Shown one piece after another: positions 42,153 to 50,503 of a stretch of DNA of 64,000 nt. Both the position numbers and the translations under genes were made by a program. How positions within the stretch are numbered: position 1 is the stretch's first letter; each line of letters starts with the position of its first letter. The notes beneath the pieces were generated by a model, which ran no database searches, was not told the DNA's origin, and saw nothing but the letters and a program-made list of their open reading frames with translations. The DNA is from Anaerotignum propionicum DSM 1682. Its GTDB lineage: Bacteria; Bacillota; Clostridia; Lachnospirales; Anaerotignaceae. Where the stretch lies: the NCBI RefSeq assembly GCF_001561955.1, contig NZ_CP014223.1:620001-684000 (forward strand). Direction: 5' to 3'.

Positions 42153-43346
42153 ATGGCACACGGGAGCAGCGGTTTTGGCACAAAAGCAATTCATGCAGGA
42201 AATCTTAGGGATAAACAATATGGTTCACTGACAATGCCCATTTATCAAACATCTACATTCTTTTTTGAAAACTGCGAACAAGGGGGACATCGTTTTGCAG
42301 GACAAGAGAATGGCTATATTTATACCCGTTTAGGCAATCCTACCACCTCTGTTTTGGAAAGCAAGGTTGCGGCTTTAGAAAATGGTGAAGCCTGTGTTGC
42401 TGCATCCAGCGGTATGGGTGCAATTTCTTCCTGCCTTTGGAGTATTGCAGGTGCCGGAAAACACATTTTGGCGGACGAGACCCTTTATGGTTGTACTTTT
42501 GCGTTATTACAGCATGGAATGACACGCTATGGCGTTGATGTTACCTTTGTGGACACTTCCAATTTAGAAGAAGTAAAGGCAAATTTAAAAGAAAATACTG
42601 TTTGTGTTTATTTGGAAACACCTGCGAACCCTAATTTAAAAATTGCCGATATTTCTGAGATATCAAGAATCGCTCATGAATTTAATCCTGCTATCAAGGT
42701 TGTATGTGATAACACCTTTGCATCACCCTATCTGCAAAGACCTTTAGAATTGGGTGCGGATGTTGTTGTTCACTCTGCAACAAAATATTTGAATGGTCAT
42801 GGAGATGTGATTGCAGGATTTGTAATTGGCAAGGCGGACTTTATGCAGGAAGTAAGAATGTTTGGTCTTAAAGATATGACAGGAGCTGTGCTTGGGCCTT
42901 TTGAGTCCTTCTTAATTTTAAGAGGCTTAAAAACCTTGGAAATTCGTATGCAAAGACATTGTGCAAGTGCGAAGGCAATCGCCGAGTTTTTGGACGGACA
43001 TGAAAAAGTGGAAAAAGTCTACTTCCCCGGCCTAGTAAACCATCTCGGGCATGAAATTGCCAAGAAACAAATGGACGATTTTGGTGGCATGATTTCTTTT
43101 GAGGTGAAGGGTGGCAAAGAAGCAGGCATGAAATTTGTAAACAGTCTGTCACTGGCAACCATTGCTGTTTCCTTAGGAGATGCTGAAACTTTAATCGAGC
43201 ATCCCGCATCTATGACCCACTCAACCTATGGAGAGGAAGATTTGAAAGCCGCAGGCATTTCTGCCGGACTCATTCGTTTATCTGTAGGGTTGGAGAATGT
43301 TGAGGATATCATTGAAGATTTGAGAATGGGATTGGAAAAAATTTAA
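42153..43346 (+). CDS. megL: Methionine gamma-lyase
   Basis: A 397-aa PLP enzyme of the Cys/Met metabolism family that splits methionine into methanethiol, ammonia and 2-oxobutyrate. The PLP Lys is residue 211 in HSATKYLNGHGD; GFGTKAIHAG opens the protein and YTRLGNPT follows. The YGCTF motif with Cys114 corresponds to the Cys of true methionine gamma-lyases, where cystathionine lyases usually have Gly or Ser. ATG 42153 follows AAGGAG. It is monocistronic. The 2-oxobutyrate product would feed propionate-type fermentation (inference). Confidence 0.9.
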   Translation: MAHGSSGFGTKAIHAGNLRDKQYGSLTMPIYQTSTFFFENCEQGGHRFAGQENGYIYTRLGNPTTSVLESKVAALENGEACVAASSGMGAISSCLWSIAGAGKHILADETLYGCTFALLQHGMTRYGVDVTFVDTSNLEEVKANLKENTVCVYLETPANPNLKIADISEISRIAHEFNPAIKVVCDNTFASPYLQRPLELGADVVVHSATKYLNGHGDVIAGFVIGKADFMQEVRMFGLKDMTGAVLGPFESFLILRGLKTLEIRMQRHCASAKAIAEFLDGHEKVEKVYFPGLVNHLGHEIAKKQMDDFGGMISFEVKGGKEAGMKFVNSLSLATIAVSLGDAETLIEHPASMTHSTYGEEDLKAAGISAGLIRLSVGLENVEDIIEDLRMGLEKI

Positions 43347-43635
43347 TAAAAAGAAGTGATCTTTTCTATTTACTTGCACAAAAATGATGATATATCTGCT
43401 GTGAGAGAACACACTATGAAAAGCTGAAAAGCTTGTTTTCGAGTATTTAGCTGACTGTAAATAAATTGATTGTCTGAGATTTTTTGATGATAGCAATGTA
43501 AACTGCCAAAGCACATGGTGGGTATAAAGAGAGATTATATTATAAGGAAGTATAAAAATCCCATTTATGAGAGAGAAAGAGAAAATATGAATTAAAGTAA
43601 GAACCCTTTTGTTCTAAATATGCTTTTTCAGGTTT

Positions 43636-43663
43636 AAGGCCGCCGTTAATTAACGGCGGCCTT
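43636..43663. terminator. Perfect GC-rich bidirectional hairpin
   Basis: AAGGCCGCCGTTAA and TTAACGGCGGCCTT form a perfect palindrome. On the plus strand GTTTATTTT follows. It lies between megL and the convergent LysR gene and may end both transcripts. Confidence 0.8.
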
Positions 43664-43683
43664 GTTTATTTTATCAGTAAGAA

Positions 43684-44601
43684 TCAGTATTTTTTTATTT
43701 GCTCTTCCAAAATTTCAACGAACTCCTTTGCTTTTTGGGAAAGAAGTTCTCCTTTTCTGGAAATCCACCCAATGCACATATCACAAACAGGAGAAGCCAA
43801 GGGGATTGCTGAGATGCGTGGATCATAATACCCTTCGGGTAAAACGCCGCTTCCTGTTGAAATTGCAGTGGTATGGGCAATAATATTATAGGCAGTTGCC
43901 CGATCATTCACGTAAATAATTTGGCTATATTCTATATTTTGACTGAGCACTGCTTCTTCTGAAAAATTCAGAGAGCTTTCTTCCTTTTTTGAGAATATGA
44001 CAAAGGGATAATTTTTTAGCTCATCTAGAGAGATTTCTTCTTTTTGTGCCAAGGGATGTACTTTATTCATAAAAACATGAGGTCGCAGACGTTTCATTTC
44101 GTGGAAAACTAAGTTTTTAGAGTCAAATAGCTTACTTAGAAAAACTTCTGTAATATCTGAAAGGAAAATAATTCCTAAATCGCTTTTTCCATTATGTACT
44201 TCTTCTATAACCTTACCCATGGGACATTCCTTAAAGCCATATCGAAAGAATGGATCATTTTGTTTTTTCAAAAATTCCACAAAGGCCTTGGCACAGAAGG
44301 GGTAGCGCTGGGTTGAAATATAGAGATGGTTATTGATTGGGCCATTTTTTCCGGTATAGAAAAGAGATACTTCTTTTGCTTGTAGCAAAAGAGGATGGAT
44401 CTTTGCAATAAATTCCTGACCTTCCTCTGTTAAAGAAATGCCCCTATTGCTGCGAACAAAAATGGAAATACCCAATTCCTCTTCCAATTCTTTAATGGCG
44501 GAGGAAATTGCAGATTGAGAAACAAATAAGTTTTGAGCTGCTTTATTCATAGAACCGCAATGATAAATTTCCATGATATATTCCAACTGCATTAGGGTCA
44601 T
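43684..44601 (-). CDS. LysR family transcriptional regulator
   Basis: A 305-aa LysR regulator. The N-terminal helix-turn-helix reads MQLEYIMEIYHCGSMNKAAQNLFVSQSAISSAIKELEEELG, then FVRSNRGISLTEEGQEF. The rest is the periplasmic-binding-like effector domain with LYISTQRYPFCAKAF and DLGIIFLSD. ATG 44599-44601 gives the family N-terminus and has AAAGGAG upstream; the frame opens 33 codons earlier. It is divergent from the B3/4-domain gene at 44757, its probable target. The ligand is unknown. Confidence 0.9.
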   Translation of the reverse strand: MTLMQLEYIMEIYHCGSMNKAAQNLFVSQSAISSAIKELEEELGISIFVRSNRGISLTEEGQEFIAKIHPLLLQAKEVSLFYTGKNGPINNHLYISTQRYPFCAKAFVEFLKKQNDPFFRYGFKECPMGKVIEEVHNGKSDLGIIFLSDITEVFLSKLFDSKNLVFHEMKRLRPHVFMNKVHPLAQKEEISLDELKNYPFVIFSKKEESSLNFSEEAVLSQNIEYSQIIYVNDRATAYNIIAHTTAISTGSGVLPEGYYDPRISAIPLASPVCDMCIGWISRKGELLSQKAKEFVEILEEQIKKY

Positions 44602-44693
44602 AGAGGACGCGCTCCTTTTTCTTTTTATCATAACATAAGATTTCATGAAAAAGTAAGTGTAGGAGCAAATTTTTAAAAAACACATGATTTTCC

Positions 44694-44721
44694 TTGACAA
44701 GATGTTTTTTTGTCGTAAGCT
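44694..44721 (+). promoter_or_regulatory. Promoter of the B3/4-domain gene
   Basis: TTGACA (44694-44699) and TAAGCT (44716-44721) are 16 nt apart in the divergent gap, where a LysR box would be expected. No clear T-N11-A palindrome was picked with confidence. Confidence 0.55.
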
Positions 44722-44756
44722 GGAAGAATGAGAATTTTAGAAGGGAGTAACATATT

Positions 44757-45416
44757 ATGAAAAATATTTCAATAGATAGCAGTATAAAAGAGAGATGTCC
44801 TGAAGCGGTTTTGGGGGTATTACAGTGTAAGGTTGCAGTGAAAGAAGATGATGCCCTTTTCTTGGAATTATTAAATGATAAAATTGCAGAGTTGGCTGAG
44901 ATTGAACTTTCTCAAGCAAATAAGAGAGAAAAAATTCAATCCACACGAAAAGCTTATAAGGCTTTGGGTAAGGATGCAAATCGCTATCGTTGCTCTGCCG
45001 AGGCAATGTGCCGTAGGATTTCTAAGGAAAGAGGACTGTATTATATTAATAATGTGGTAGATATTAATAATTATCTGTCCATAAAAACAGGTTATTCCAT
45101 GGGGACTTATGATTTAGAGCAGGTGCAGGGAGATATTTTATGGGCTCGTGCCCCCGAGGGCACAGCGTATCAAGGGATTGGCAAGAATGTATTGAATATT
45201 GAATTTTTGCCTGCATTGTTTGATGAAAAAGGGCCATTTGGAAACCCCACCAGCGATAATACTAGGGCGATGATTACAGAAAAAACCAAGGAGATTGTTA
45301 TGGTTTTTTATGTCTTTGACGGAGGTGAAGGGCTTTTAGAGCTTCTGAAAGAAGCAGAAACACTGCTCCAAGAGTTTGCTGGAGGGTATGAGTTTAAAGG
45401 GGAAATTGTTGAGTAA
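44757..45416 (+). CDS. B3/4 domain-containing protein (PheRS beta B3/B4-like)
   Basis: A 219-aa stand-alone protein with the B3/B4 domain of phenylalanyl-tRNA synthetase beta chain (COG3382 type). LGKDANRYRCSAEAMCRRI, LYYINNVVDINNYLSIKTGYSMGTYDL and FGNPTSDNTRAMITEKTKEIVMVFY match the fold around the editing/binding pocket. Such proteins may act as tRNA editing or amino-acid binding proteins, though the function is unproven. ATG follows AGAAGGGAG. It is divergent from a LysR gene, an arrangement that suggests ligand-controlled expression. Confidence 0.82.
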   Translation: MKNISIDSSIKERCPEAVLGVLQCKVAVKEDDALFLELLNDKIAELAEIELSQANKREKIQSTRKAYKALGKDANRYRCSAEAMCRRISKERGLYYINNVVDINNYLSIKTGYSMGTYDLEQVQGDILWARAPEGTAYQGIGKNVLNIEFLPALFDEKGPFGNPTSDNTRAMITEKTKEIVMVFYVFDGGEGLLELLKEAETLLQEFAGGYEFKGEIVE

Positions 45417-45664
45417 TGGTTGCAGTGCTTTAAAGAAAATGGAAGACTTTTGATAAGTAGGCAACACTCGAAAGGCTTGGGCTCATTTAAAAAGAAAGGT
45501 CGACTTCATTTTATTCAGTGCAGACTCCAAAGCAAGACAATGAGTTTTTATATTTAATTGGGATGATAAAAACCGATGACCATGCTTACTAAAGTCTTTC
45601 GTGTGGATTTTTTAAAAAATCTATGGTATGATGTCACTAGATTTTATTGAAAGAAGGTGATGGA

Positions 45665-46171
45665 TTGAAATCCTTCGAAGCCCTTTATACAGAGTATTAC
45701 GACAGGGTATATTGTTTTTTATATCGGCTTTGTGCCGATGGAGATTTGGCAGAGGATATGACCCAGGAAACGTTTTTACAGGCGTATACTTCCTTTCACA
45801 GATTCCGTGGAGAGTGTGAACTTTTTACTTGGTTGGCTTCCATTGGAAAACATGTGTATTTTAAATATTTAAAAAAAAATAAATTGGATTTGGATTCGGC
45901 CAATCTGGAATTGGTTGTAAACACATATTGTGATGGATGTGTTGATCCGGAAGAGCATATGAGAAGAAAAGATGTAGAGAAGGCGGTACGGGCAATTATT
46001 GAGGGTATTCCGAAAAAGTATCGGGATGTTATATTACTACGTATTTATGCCGAATTATCTTTTTCTCAGATTGCCTTGGTTTTAAAAATTAGTGAAAATT
46101 CTGCAAAGGTTATTTATTTTAGGGCAAAAAAAATGCTGGTGGAGGTGTTAAAACATGAGTTTGAACTGTGA
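45665..46171 (+). CDS. ECF-type RNA polymerase sigma factor
   Basis: A 168-aa sigma factor. Region 2 is KSFEALYTEYYDRVYCFLYRLCADGDLAEDMTQETFLQAYTSFHRF and region 4 is IIEGIPKKYRDVILLRIYAELSFSQIALVLKISENSAKVIYFRAKKML. The start is uncertain: TTG 45665 has AAGGTGATGG just upstream and gives the family N-terminus; TTG 45647 is an in-frame alternative. It overlaps the next gene, a zf-HC2 anti-sigma factor, by 17 bases. The group and signal are unknown. Confidence 0.88.
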   Translation: MKSFEALYTEYYDRVYCFLYRLCADGDLAEDMTQETFLQAYTSFHRFRGECELFTWLASIGKHVYFKYLKKNKLDLDSANLELVVNTYCDGCVDPEEHMRRKDVEKAVRAIIEGIPKKYRDVILLRIYAELSFSQIALVLKISENSAKVIYFRAKKMLVEVLKHEFEL

Positions 46172-46463
46172 TATTGTTAAGGATCTTGTGGCATTATACC
46201 ACGACGGCGTGGCAAGCGAAGCCAGTGAATCTGCTGTAGAGACTCATTTAAAAGAATGTAAAAGCTGTCGAAATTATTATAAACAGTATGGAAATACTCA
46301 GCCTGCTTCTTTAAAGTTTGATGTGAATGCCTCTGGAGATTATGGGGAATTGGCAAAGCATATGCGAATCCGCAGGTTATGGATGTTAGTTTCCGCATTA
46401 GCATATGTAAGTGCTTCTTTGTGTGCATTTATCATGCTTTTTATGCGAATTAGGAAAAAATGA
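46155..46463 (+). CDS. Small membrane anti-sigma factor (zf-HC2)
   Basis: A 102-aa protein. The N-terminus is a zinc anti-sigma domain (CDIVKDLVALYHDGVASEASE, then THLKECKSCRNYY with H-x3-C-x2-C). One membrane helix is at residues about 75-97 (LVSALAYVSASLCAFIMLF), followed by a short basic tail, so almost no sensory domain lies outside. It overlaps the sigma gene by 17 bases, implying translational coupling. It should hold the sigma factor at the membrane. Confidence 0.87.
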   Translation: MSLNCDIVKDLVALYHDGVASEASESAVETHLKECKSCRNYYKQYGNTQPASLKFDVNASGDYGELAKHMRIRRLWMLVSALAYVSASLCAFIMLFMRIRKK

Positions 46464-46512
46464 ATAAAATTTTCAAAAATTAGAAAATTATAATAAAATG
46501 ATAAAAAGTTGG

Positions 46513-46548
46513 AAAGATAGGCTTTATAGCCTGTCTTTTCTTTTTTTG
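46513..46548 (+). terminator. Terminator of the second sigma/anti-sigma pair
   Basis: AAGATAGGC and GCCTGTCTT pair around TTTATA, followed by TTCTTTTTTT. Confidence 0.82.
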
Positions 46549-46569
46549 GAGAGATAAGTCGAAAATTTT

Positions 46570-46651
46570 TTTATTTTTCTTGTAACCTTTTTCAAATTTT
46601 TAGGTACTAAGTATGCATAACACAAAAGAATGCGGCTCGGAGGATTGTAAA
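46570..46651 (+). promoter_or_regulatory. Probable promoter region of the fatty-acid operon
   Basis: TTGTAA near 46579 followed by TTAGGTACTAA near 46602 suggests a promoter, and the GGTACTAA half is reminiscent of a FapR half-site. No full palindrome is present, so the regulator is not assigned. CGGAGG lies before the fabH ATG. Confidence 0.35.
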
Positions 46652-47605
46652 ATGACTTTTAATGTGCTTGGAACGGGGATGTATGTACCCCCGAGGATTG
46701 TAACCAATGAAGATATTTCAAAATTTGTGGATACCAACGATGAGTGGATTATGCAGAGAGTGGGCGTAAAGCAAAGACATATCAGCGAGGATGAAACTGC
46801 GGCGGACATGGGATACAAGGCAGCCTTGGCAGCTCTGGAAAATAGTGGTGTTAAGAAAGAGGAAATTGATTTGATCTTAGCAGCCAGTGTGAGTGGTGAG
46901 TCAATTTCTCCTTCTGTTTCCTGCATGATTCAAAATCTTTTGGGTGTTTCCTGTATGGCTTTAGACATTAGTGCTGCTTGCTCAGCCTTTGTTTTTATGT
47001 TAGAAACAGCGGCGGGTTTTTTTGCGCGAGGCCGTGCAAAGAAGGTTTTGGTGATTGGCGCGGAACGTTTGAGCCGTATTGTTGATTGGGAAGATAGAGG
47101 AACCTGTGTTATTTTTGCGGATGGTGCCGGTGCCATGGTGCTTGGCGAGGGTGATTCTTATATGGATGCTGTCTTTGATGTAAAAGGTGGTTCTGATGTA
47201 ATGGATATTCCTCAGTTTATCGGCAAATCCCCCTTTTATAAAGGAACCCAGAAAAAGCCTTATATTCATATGGCAGGGCAGGAAACTTTTAAATTTGCAG
47301 TAAATGCAATATGTAATGATTGCACTACCCTTTTGAAACGGCAAGGGCTGACCATGGACGATATAAAATATATTGTTCCCCATCAAGCCAACAAACGAAT
47401 TATAGATTTTGCCAGTGTAAAGCTGAAGGTGCCAAATGAAAAGTTTTATGTAAATATTGAACGATTTGGTAATACCTCCTCAGCAAGCATTCCCATTGCA
47501 TTGGATGAATTGAATCGTCAGGGAATGCTGAAAAAAGGCGATTTGCTTTTGCTGCCTGCTTTTGGCGGCGGTTTGGCAAGTGCGACTTGTATTTTAAGAT
47601 GGTAA
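46652..47605 (+). CDS. fabH: 3-oxoacyl-ACP synthase III
   Basis: A 317-aa condensing enzyme starting fatty-acid synthesis from acyl-CoA and malonyl-ACP. The catalytic triad is visible: Cys110 in ALDISAACSAF, His in IVPHQANKRII and Asn in RFGNTSSAS. GTGMYVPPRIVTNEDIS and DTNDEWIMQRVGVKQRHI form the family start. ATG 46652 is preceded by CGGAGG; the frame opens 13 codons earlier. It is first in a ten-gene operon, followed by acpP after 63 nt. Confidence 0.94.
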   Translation: MTFNVLGTGMYVPPRIVTNEDISKFVDTNDEWIMQRVGVKQRHISEDETAADMGYKAALAALENSGVKKEEIDLILAASVSGESISPSVSCMIQNLLGVSCMALDISAACSAFVFMLETAAGFFARGRAKKVLVIGAERLSRIVDWEDRGTCVIFADGAGAMVLGEGDSYMDAVFDVKGGSDVMDIPQFIGKSPFYKGTQKKPYIHMAGQETFKFAVNAICNDCTTLLKRQGLTMDDIKYIVPHQANKRIIDFASVKLKVPNEKFYVNIERFGNTSSASIPIALDELNRQGMLKKGDLLLLPAFGGGLASATCILRW

Positions 47606-47668
47606 TGAACGCCTATAGGCTTCATATATAAACTAAAAAATAATTGTATTTAAAAGGAGATTATAATC

Positions 47669-47893
47669 ATGGTATTTGAAAAAGTTGCAGCAATGTTGGC
47701 AGAAAAATTGGAATGTGAAGTTAGCGAAATTAAAATGGACACAAAGTTTGAAGCTTTGGGCATTGATTCTTTGGATGTTATGGAATTGCTTATGAACGTG
47801 GAAGAAGAATTTGGCACTGAAATCGAATTGGGTGAAAACAAAGTAAACGCAGTAGGCGACTTAGTTACACTTATCGAAAACAAATTGAAGTAA
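47669..47893 (+). CDS. acpP: Acyl carrier protein
   Basis: A 74-aa acidic protein that carries growing acyl chains on 4'-phosphopantetheine. The attachment Ser is in FEALGIDSLDVMELLMNVEEEF. Length and acidic composition are typical. ATG follows AAAGGAG. Confidence 0.95.
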   Translation: MVFEKVAAMLAEKLECEVSEIKMDTKFEALGIDSLDVMELLMNVEEEFGTEIELGENKVNAVGDLVTLIENKLK

Positions 47894-47910
47894 GAGAGGA
47901 GGAGGACAGA

Positions 47911-48861
47911 ATGATCCTTTCACCGATCTGTTCTATGTTGGGAATTGAATACCCCATTTTTCAGGGCGGCATGGCATGGATTGCCGATGGCAAGCTTGCG
48001 GCGGCGGTTTCAAACGGCGGCGGCTTAGGCATTATCTCTGCAATGAATGCCGGGGGAGATTATCTTCGTGAGCAAATTCAAATTGCACGAGGTTTAACTG
48101 ATAAACCCTTTGGCGTAAATATTATGCTGATGAGCCCCCATGTGGAGGAGGTCGCTAAAATTGTTGTGGAGGAAAAGGTTCCTGTGGTAACCACGGGCGC
48201 CGGAATCCCTACAAAATTCATTCCTATGTGGAATGAGGCGGGAATTAAAGTAATTCCTGTTGCGGCATCTGTAGCGGCGGCAAAGATGATGGAAAAAGCA
48301 GGGGCAACGGCGGTTATTGCCGAAGGCGGCGAATCCGGCGGTCATATCGGCGATATGAGTACTATGCCTTTAATCCCTCAGGTTTGCGACGCTGTGAAAA
48401 TTCCTGTATTGGCGGCAGGTGGTATTGGTGATGGCAGAGGAATTGCGGCGGCCTTTATGTTGGGAGCTGTTGGGGTACAAATGGGTACCAGATTCCTTTT
48501 GGCAGAGGAGTGTTCCGTTCATTCCAACTATAAAGAAATGGTTTTAAAGGCAAGTGATATTTCTACCACAGCCACTGGCAGAAGATTTGGCGGAAATACA
48601 TGTCGTAGTTTGAAAAATAATTTTACAAGAGAATTCTTGAAAAAAGAGTATGCGCCTGAAACCACACCGGAGATGGTGGCGGAATTAGGTGTAGGCGCTT
48701 TGAGAAAGGCGGCTGTGGAAGGTGACACCAAGGATGGCTGCTTTTTAGCTGGGCAGATTTCAGGTTTGGTGAAAAAAGAACAGCCTGCCGCAGAAATTTT
48801 AAAGGAAATTGCCATAGAGGCAGAGCTTTTGTTAAAAGGAGGCACAAAATGGGTAAAATAG
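47911..48861 (+). CDS. fabK: Enoyl-ACP reductase II (FMN-dependent)
   Basis: A 316-aa flavoprotein of the nitronate monooxygenase/FabK family that reduces enoyl-ACP in the last step of each elongation cycle. It replaces FabI, as in many Firmicutes. Blocks are IEYPIFQGGMAWIADGKLAAAVSNGGGLG, GVNIMLMSP, VTTGAGIP, EGGESGGHIGD and AAGGIGDGRGIAAAFMLGA. ATG follows AGGAGGAGG. It overlaps fabD by 13 bases. Position inside the fab operon separates it from nitronate monooxygenases. Confidence 0.93.
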   Translation: MILSPICSMLGIEYPIFQGGMAWIADGKLAAAVSNGGGLGIISAMNAGGDYLREQIQIARGLTDKPFGVNIMLMSPHVEEVAKIVVEEKVPVVTTGAGIPTKFIPMWNEAGIKVIPVAASVAAAKMMEKAGATAVIAEGGESGGHIGDMSTMPLIPQVCDAVKIPVLAAGGIGDGRGIAAAFMLGAVGVQMGTRFLLAEECSVHSNYKEMVLKASDISTTATGRRFGGNTCRSLKNNFTREFLKKEYAPETTPEMVAELGVGALRKAAVEGDTKDGCFLAGQISGLVKKEQPAAEILKEIAIEAELLLKGGTKWVK

Positions 48862-49778
48862 CATTTGTTTTCTCTGGTCAAGGCGCGCAGAAAGCGGGCA
48901 TGGGCAAAAGCTTTTATGATGCAAAGGAAAGTATTCGAAACTTATTTGATGGGGCGGAAGAAATTCGCCCCAATACCTTGAACCAGTGCTTTTTTGGAAC
49001 AGAGGAAGAACTGAAAAATACGGAAAATACGCAGCCCTGCTTATATTTAACAGATTTAGCAGCGGCATTGGCATTGAAAGAAGAAGGCATTATGCCTGAT
49101 GGTGTGGCGGGCTTTTCCTTAGGGGAAATACCAGCGCTGGCCTTTGCAGGAGCTTATACTCCCTTAGATGGTTTTCGACTAGCCTCTTACAGAGGAAAGG
49201 TTATGGCAAGAGAAGCCGTGAAAAACCCCGGTTCCATGCTTGCCATCATGAAGCTTGAAAACAGCAAGGTTGAGGAAATATGCAAAAGCTTTGAACAGGT
49301 TTATCCTGTAAACTACAATGGCCCCGGGCAATTAGTGGTTGCAGGGCAAAAAGAGGAAATGGATGCCTTTTCTAAGGCAGTGAGAGAAGCTGGCGGCAGA
49401 GGGTTGCCCATTAAGGTTGGCGGTGGTTTTCATTCTCCATTTATGAAAGAAGCGGCAAAGGATTTTGCCCAGGTTCTAACAGAATATCAGATTCAAAAGC
49501 CCCAAATTCCCGTATATTCCAATTATATGGCAAAGCCTTACGAGGAAGATGTGAGAGCTTGGATGGCACCCCAAATTGATCATGCTCTGCGTTGGCAGGA
49601 AAGCATAGAGCAAATGGCGGCAGATGGTTTTGATACCTTTATTGAAGTAGGCATAGGGGATACCCTTAAGAAGTTAATTTCTCGTATCTTGCCTGATAGC
49701 AAGGTCTATGCTGTTTCTTCCATGGAGGAGATACAAAAGCTGAAAGAGGAGGATTTGATATGCTCAAAGGAAAAGTAG
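48849..49778 (+). CDS. fabD: Malonyl-CoA:ACP transacylase
   Basis: A 309-aa transacylase moving malonyl groups from CoA to ACP. IAFVFSGQGAQKAGMGKSF opens the protein; the catalytic Ser is in VAGFSLGEIPAL, the His in GGGFHSPFM, and the final VGIGDTLKKLI is typical. It starts within the fabK end and overlaps fabG by 19 bases. Confidence 0.95.
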   Translation: MGKIAFVFSGQGAQKAGMGKSFYDAKESIRNLFDGAEEIRPNTLNQCFFGTEEELKNTENTQPCLYLTDLAAALALKEEGIMPDGVAGFSLGEIPALAFAGAYTPLDGFRLASYRGKVMAREAVKNPGSMLAIMKLENSKVEEICKSFEQVYPVNYNGPGQLVVAGQKEEMDAFSKAVREAGGRGLPIKVGGGFHSPFMKEAAKDFAQVLTEYQIQKPQIPVYSNYMAKPYEEDVRAWMAPQIDHALRWQESIEQMAADGFDTFIEVGIGDTLKKLISRILPDSKVYAVSSMEEIQKLKEEDLICSKEK

Positions 49779-50494
49779 CAGTGGTGACGGGTGGTTCCAG
49801 AGGAATTGGCGCCGCTATTTGCAAATTATACGCGACAAATGGAGCAGATATTGCTTTTTTATATGCAGGAAATACCCAAAAGGCTGAAGAAACACAAAAG
49901 GAATTGGAGGCACTTGGGGTAAAGGCCAAAGGCTATCAATGTAATGTTGCCGATGCGGAGCAGGTTTCAGCTAAGGTGAAGGAAATTGTGGCTGATTTTG
50001 GCGGAATTCACATTTTGGTGAATAACGCAGGAATTACAAAGGACAGTTTGATTCCGATGATGAAGGTTGAGAATTTTGACAGTGTGGTAGACACTAATTT
50101 AAAGGGTGCTTTTTACATGATTAAGCAGGTGTACCCACTGTTTCTGAAACAAAAAAGCGGAAAAATTATTAATGTCAGCTCAGTATCCGGCTTAATGGGA
50201 AATGCAGGTCAGTCCAATTATTCTGCTTCCAAGGCGGGCTTGATTGGTTTGACAAAATCTGTAGCAAAAGAATTGGCATCCCGTGGGGTTTGCTGTAATG
50301 CCATTGCACCGGGTTTTATTGCAACGGATATGACAGAGACATTTACTTCAAATGATGAGATTAAAAACGCGATTCCCATGAAACGCTTTGGGCAGGCGGA
50401 GGATGTGGCAAAATTGGCGCTATTCCTTGCTAGCGATGCATCAAATTATATTACCGGCGAAGTAATCCGCATCGACGGCGGCATGGCAATGTAG
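49760..50494 (+). CDS. fabG: 3-oxoacyl-ACP reductase
   Basis: A 244-aa short-chain dehydrogenase reducing beta-ketoacyl-ACP with NADPH. The nucleotide loop is TGGSRGIGAA, with LVNNAGIT in the fold centre; the catalytic Ser and Tyr-Lys are in NVSSVSG and YSASKAGLIGLTKS. The ending YITGEVIRIDGGMAM is typical. ATG overlaps the end of fabD, so translation is coupled. Confidence 0.96.
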   Translation: MLKGKVAVVTGGSRGIGAAICKLYATNGADIAFLYAGNTQKAEETQKELEALGVKAKGYQCNVADAEQVSAKVKEIVADFGGIHILVNNAGITKDSLIPMMKVENFDSVVDTNLKGAFYMIKQVYPLFLKQKSGKIINVSSVSGLMGNAGQSNYSASKAGLIGLTKSVAKELASRGVCCNAIAPGFIATDMTETFTSNDEIKNAIPMKRFGQAEDVAKLALFLASDASNYITGEVIRIDGGMAM

Positions 50495-50503
50495 GAGGTT
50501 TGT

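Noticed and set aside
43347-43635. Possible small gene between megL and the LysR gene
   Set aside because: Only short frames without ribosome binding sites; nothing recognisable.
46590-46620. FapR operator at the fab operon
   Set aside because: Only one half resembling GGTACTAA is present; the complementary half is missing, so no claim is made.
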